A DNA stretch of 62,746 bases from Actinomycetota bacterium (GTDB taxonomy: Bacteria; Actinomycetota; Actinomycetes; Streptosporangiales; Streptosporangiaceae), in assembly GCA_003164955.1 (NCBI GenBank), contig PLRW01000247.1, positions 1-62,746 of the forward strand, written 5' to 3'. The notes beneath the pieces were generated by a model. It was not told where the DNA came from, did not search any database, and saw only the letters and a list, made by a program, of their open reading frames with translations. The translations under genes were made by a program, and so were the position numbers. This document shows, in pieces, positions 62,728 through 62,746 of the stretch; position 1 is the stretch's first letter, and each line of letters starts with the position of its first letter.

Positions 62728-62746
62728 CCGGGGGGCGACCCCCCGG
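62728..62746 (+). terminator. Hairpin at the window end
   Basis: CCGGGGGG (62728-62735) and CCCCCCGG (62739-62746) form a perfect stem with loop CGA just after the amine oxidase remnant. It is almost the same hairpin as at 26058-26077. Confidence 0.7.

Overview
The window looks like chromosomal DNA of a high-GC Actinomycetota. The signs are GC-rich codon third positions throughout, frequent GTG starts behind GGAGG-type ribosome sites, GC-rich hairpin terminators, L,D-transpeptidases with actinobacterial Ig-like domains, an F420-type luciferase-family oxidoreductase, a GT87 mannosyltransferase and form I aerobic CO dehydrogenase genes. I cannot name a genus from sequence alone. No tRNA, rRNA, CRISPR array, intact transposase or prophage gene was seen.

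Layout. (1) 1-8110, cell envelope: a partial Gly/Ser-rich membrane protein, apolipoprotein N-acyltransferase (lnt), a lipoprotein L,D-transpeptidase followed by a decayed copy of its own tail, an unknown secreted protein, a 1-kb gene-poor stretch with a perfect 15+15-base palindrome, and a second L,D-transpeptidase. (2) 8378-18723, a probable glycan or envelope locus: DUF2064 transferase, GT2 glycosyltransferase, NAD-dependent epimerase, a histidine kinase/response regulator pair, a methyltransferase, a GT87-type glycosyltransferase, and a membrane-anchored molybdopterin oxidoreductase with 16 hexapeptide repeats. (3) 18899-39109, CO oxidation: two complete form I CO dehydrogenase loci. Locus A (minus strand) is coxM-coxS-coxL-coxD-coxE behind a divergent LysR gene. 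Locus B has coxM-coxS-coxL, an XdhC-YHS fusion, coxG and five tiny single-pass membrane proteins on the plus strand, and a facing minus-strand operon with its own coxD and coxE plus three small proteins. A deaminase, a membrane protein and a secreted protein lie between the loci. (4) 39314-50495, mixed metabolism: alpha/beta hydrolase, GNAT, M20 peptidase, LLM oxidoreductase, SixA-like phosphatase, two secreted proteins, a lone DNA methyltransferase of foreign appearance, an aldo/keto reductase and an EamA-type transporter. (5) 50730-57314: a CYTH-CHAD protein, a LigD-like phosphoesterase-polymerase without ligase, a membrane protein and an in-frame ureohydrolase-membrane fusion. (6) 57316-62746, aromatic catabolism in partial decay: amidohydrolase, GntR regulator, 4-oxalomesaconate tautomerase-like protein and catechol 2,3-dioxygenase are intact; an MFS transporter, a dehydrogenase and a copper amine oxidase survive only as fragments.

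The most interesting signal is a near-identical 14-bp dyad, TAAG-N6-CTTA inside TTAAG-N6-CTTAT, at three places: between the LysR gene and locus A (25043-25056), ahead of locus B (28475-28488), and ahead of the facing locus B coxD-coxE operon (39182-39195). It suggests that one regulator controls both CO dehydrogenases and their accessory operon. The next most interesting features are the five-gene array of small membrane proteins after coxG and the YHS metal-binding domain fused to the XdhC-type maturation factor. Both are candidate parts of an incompletely described maturation or electron-transfer system for CO dehydrogenase.
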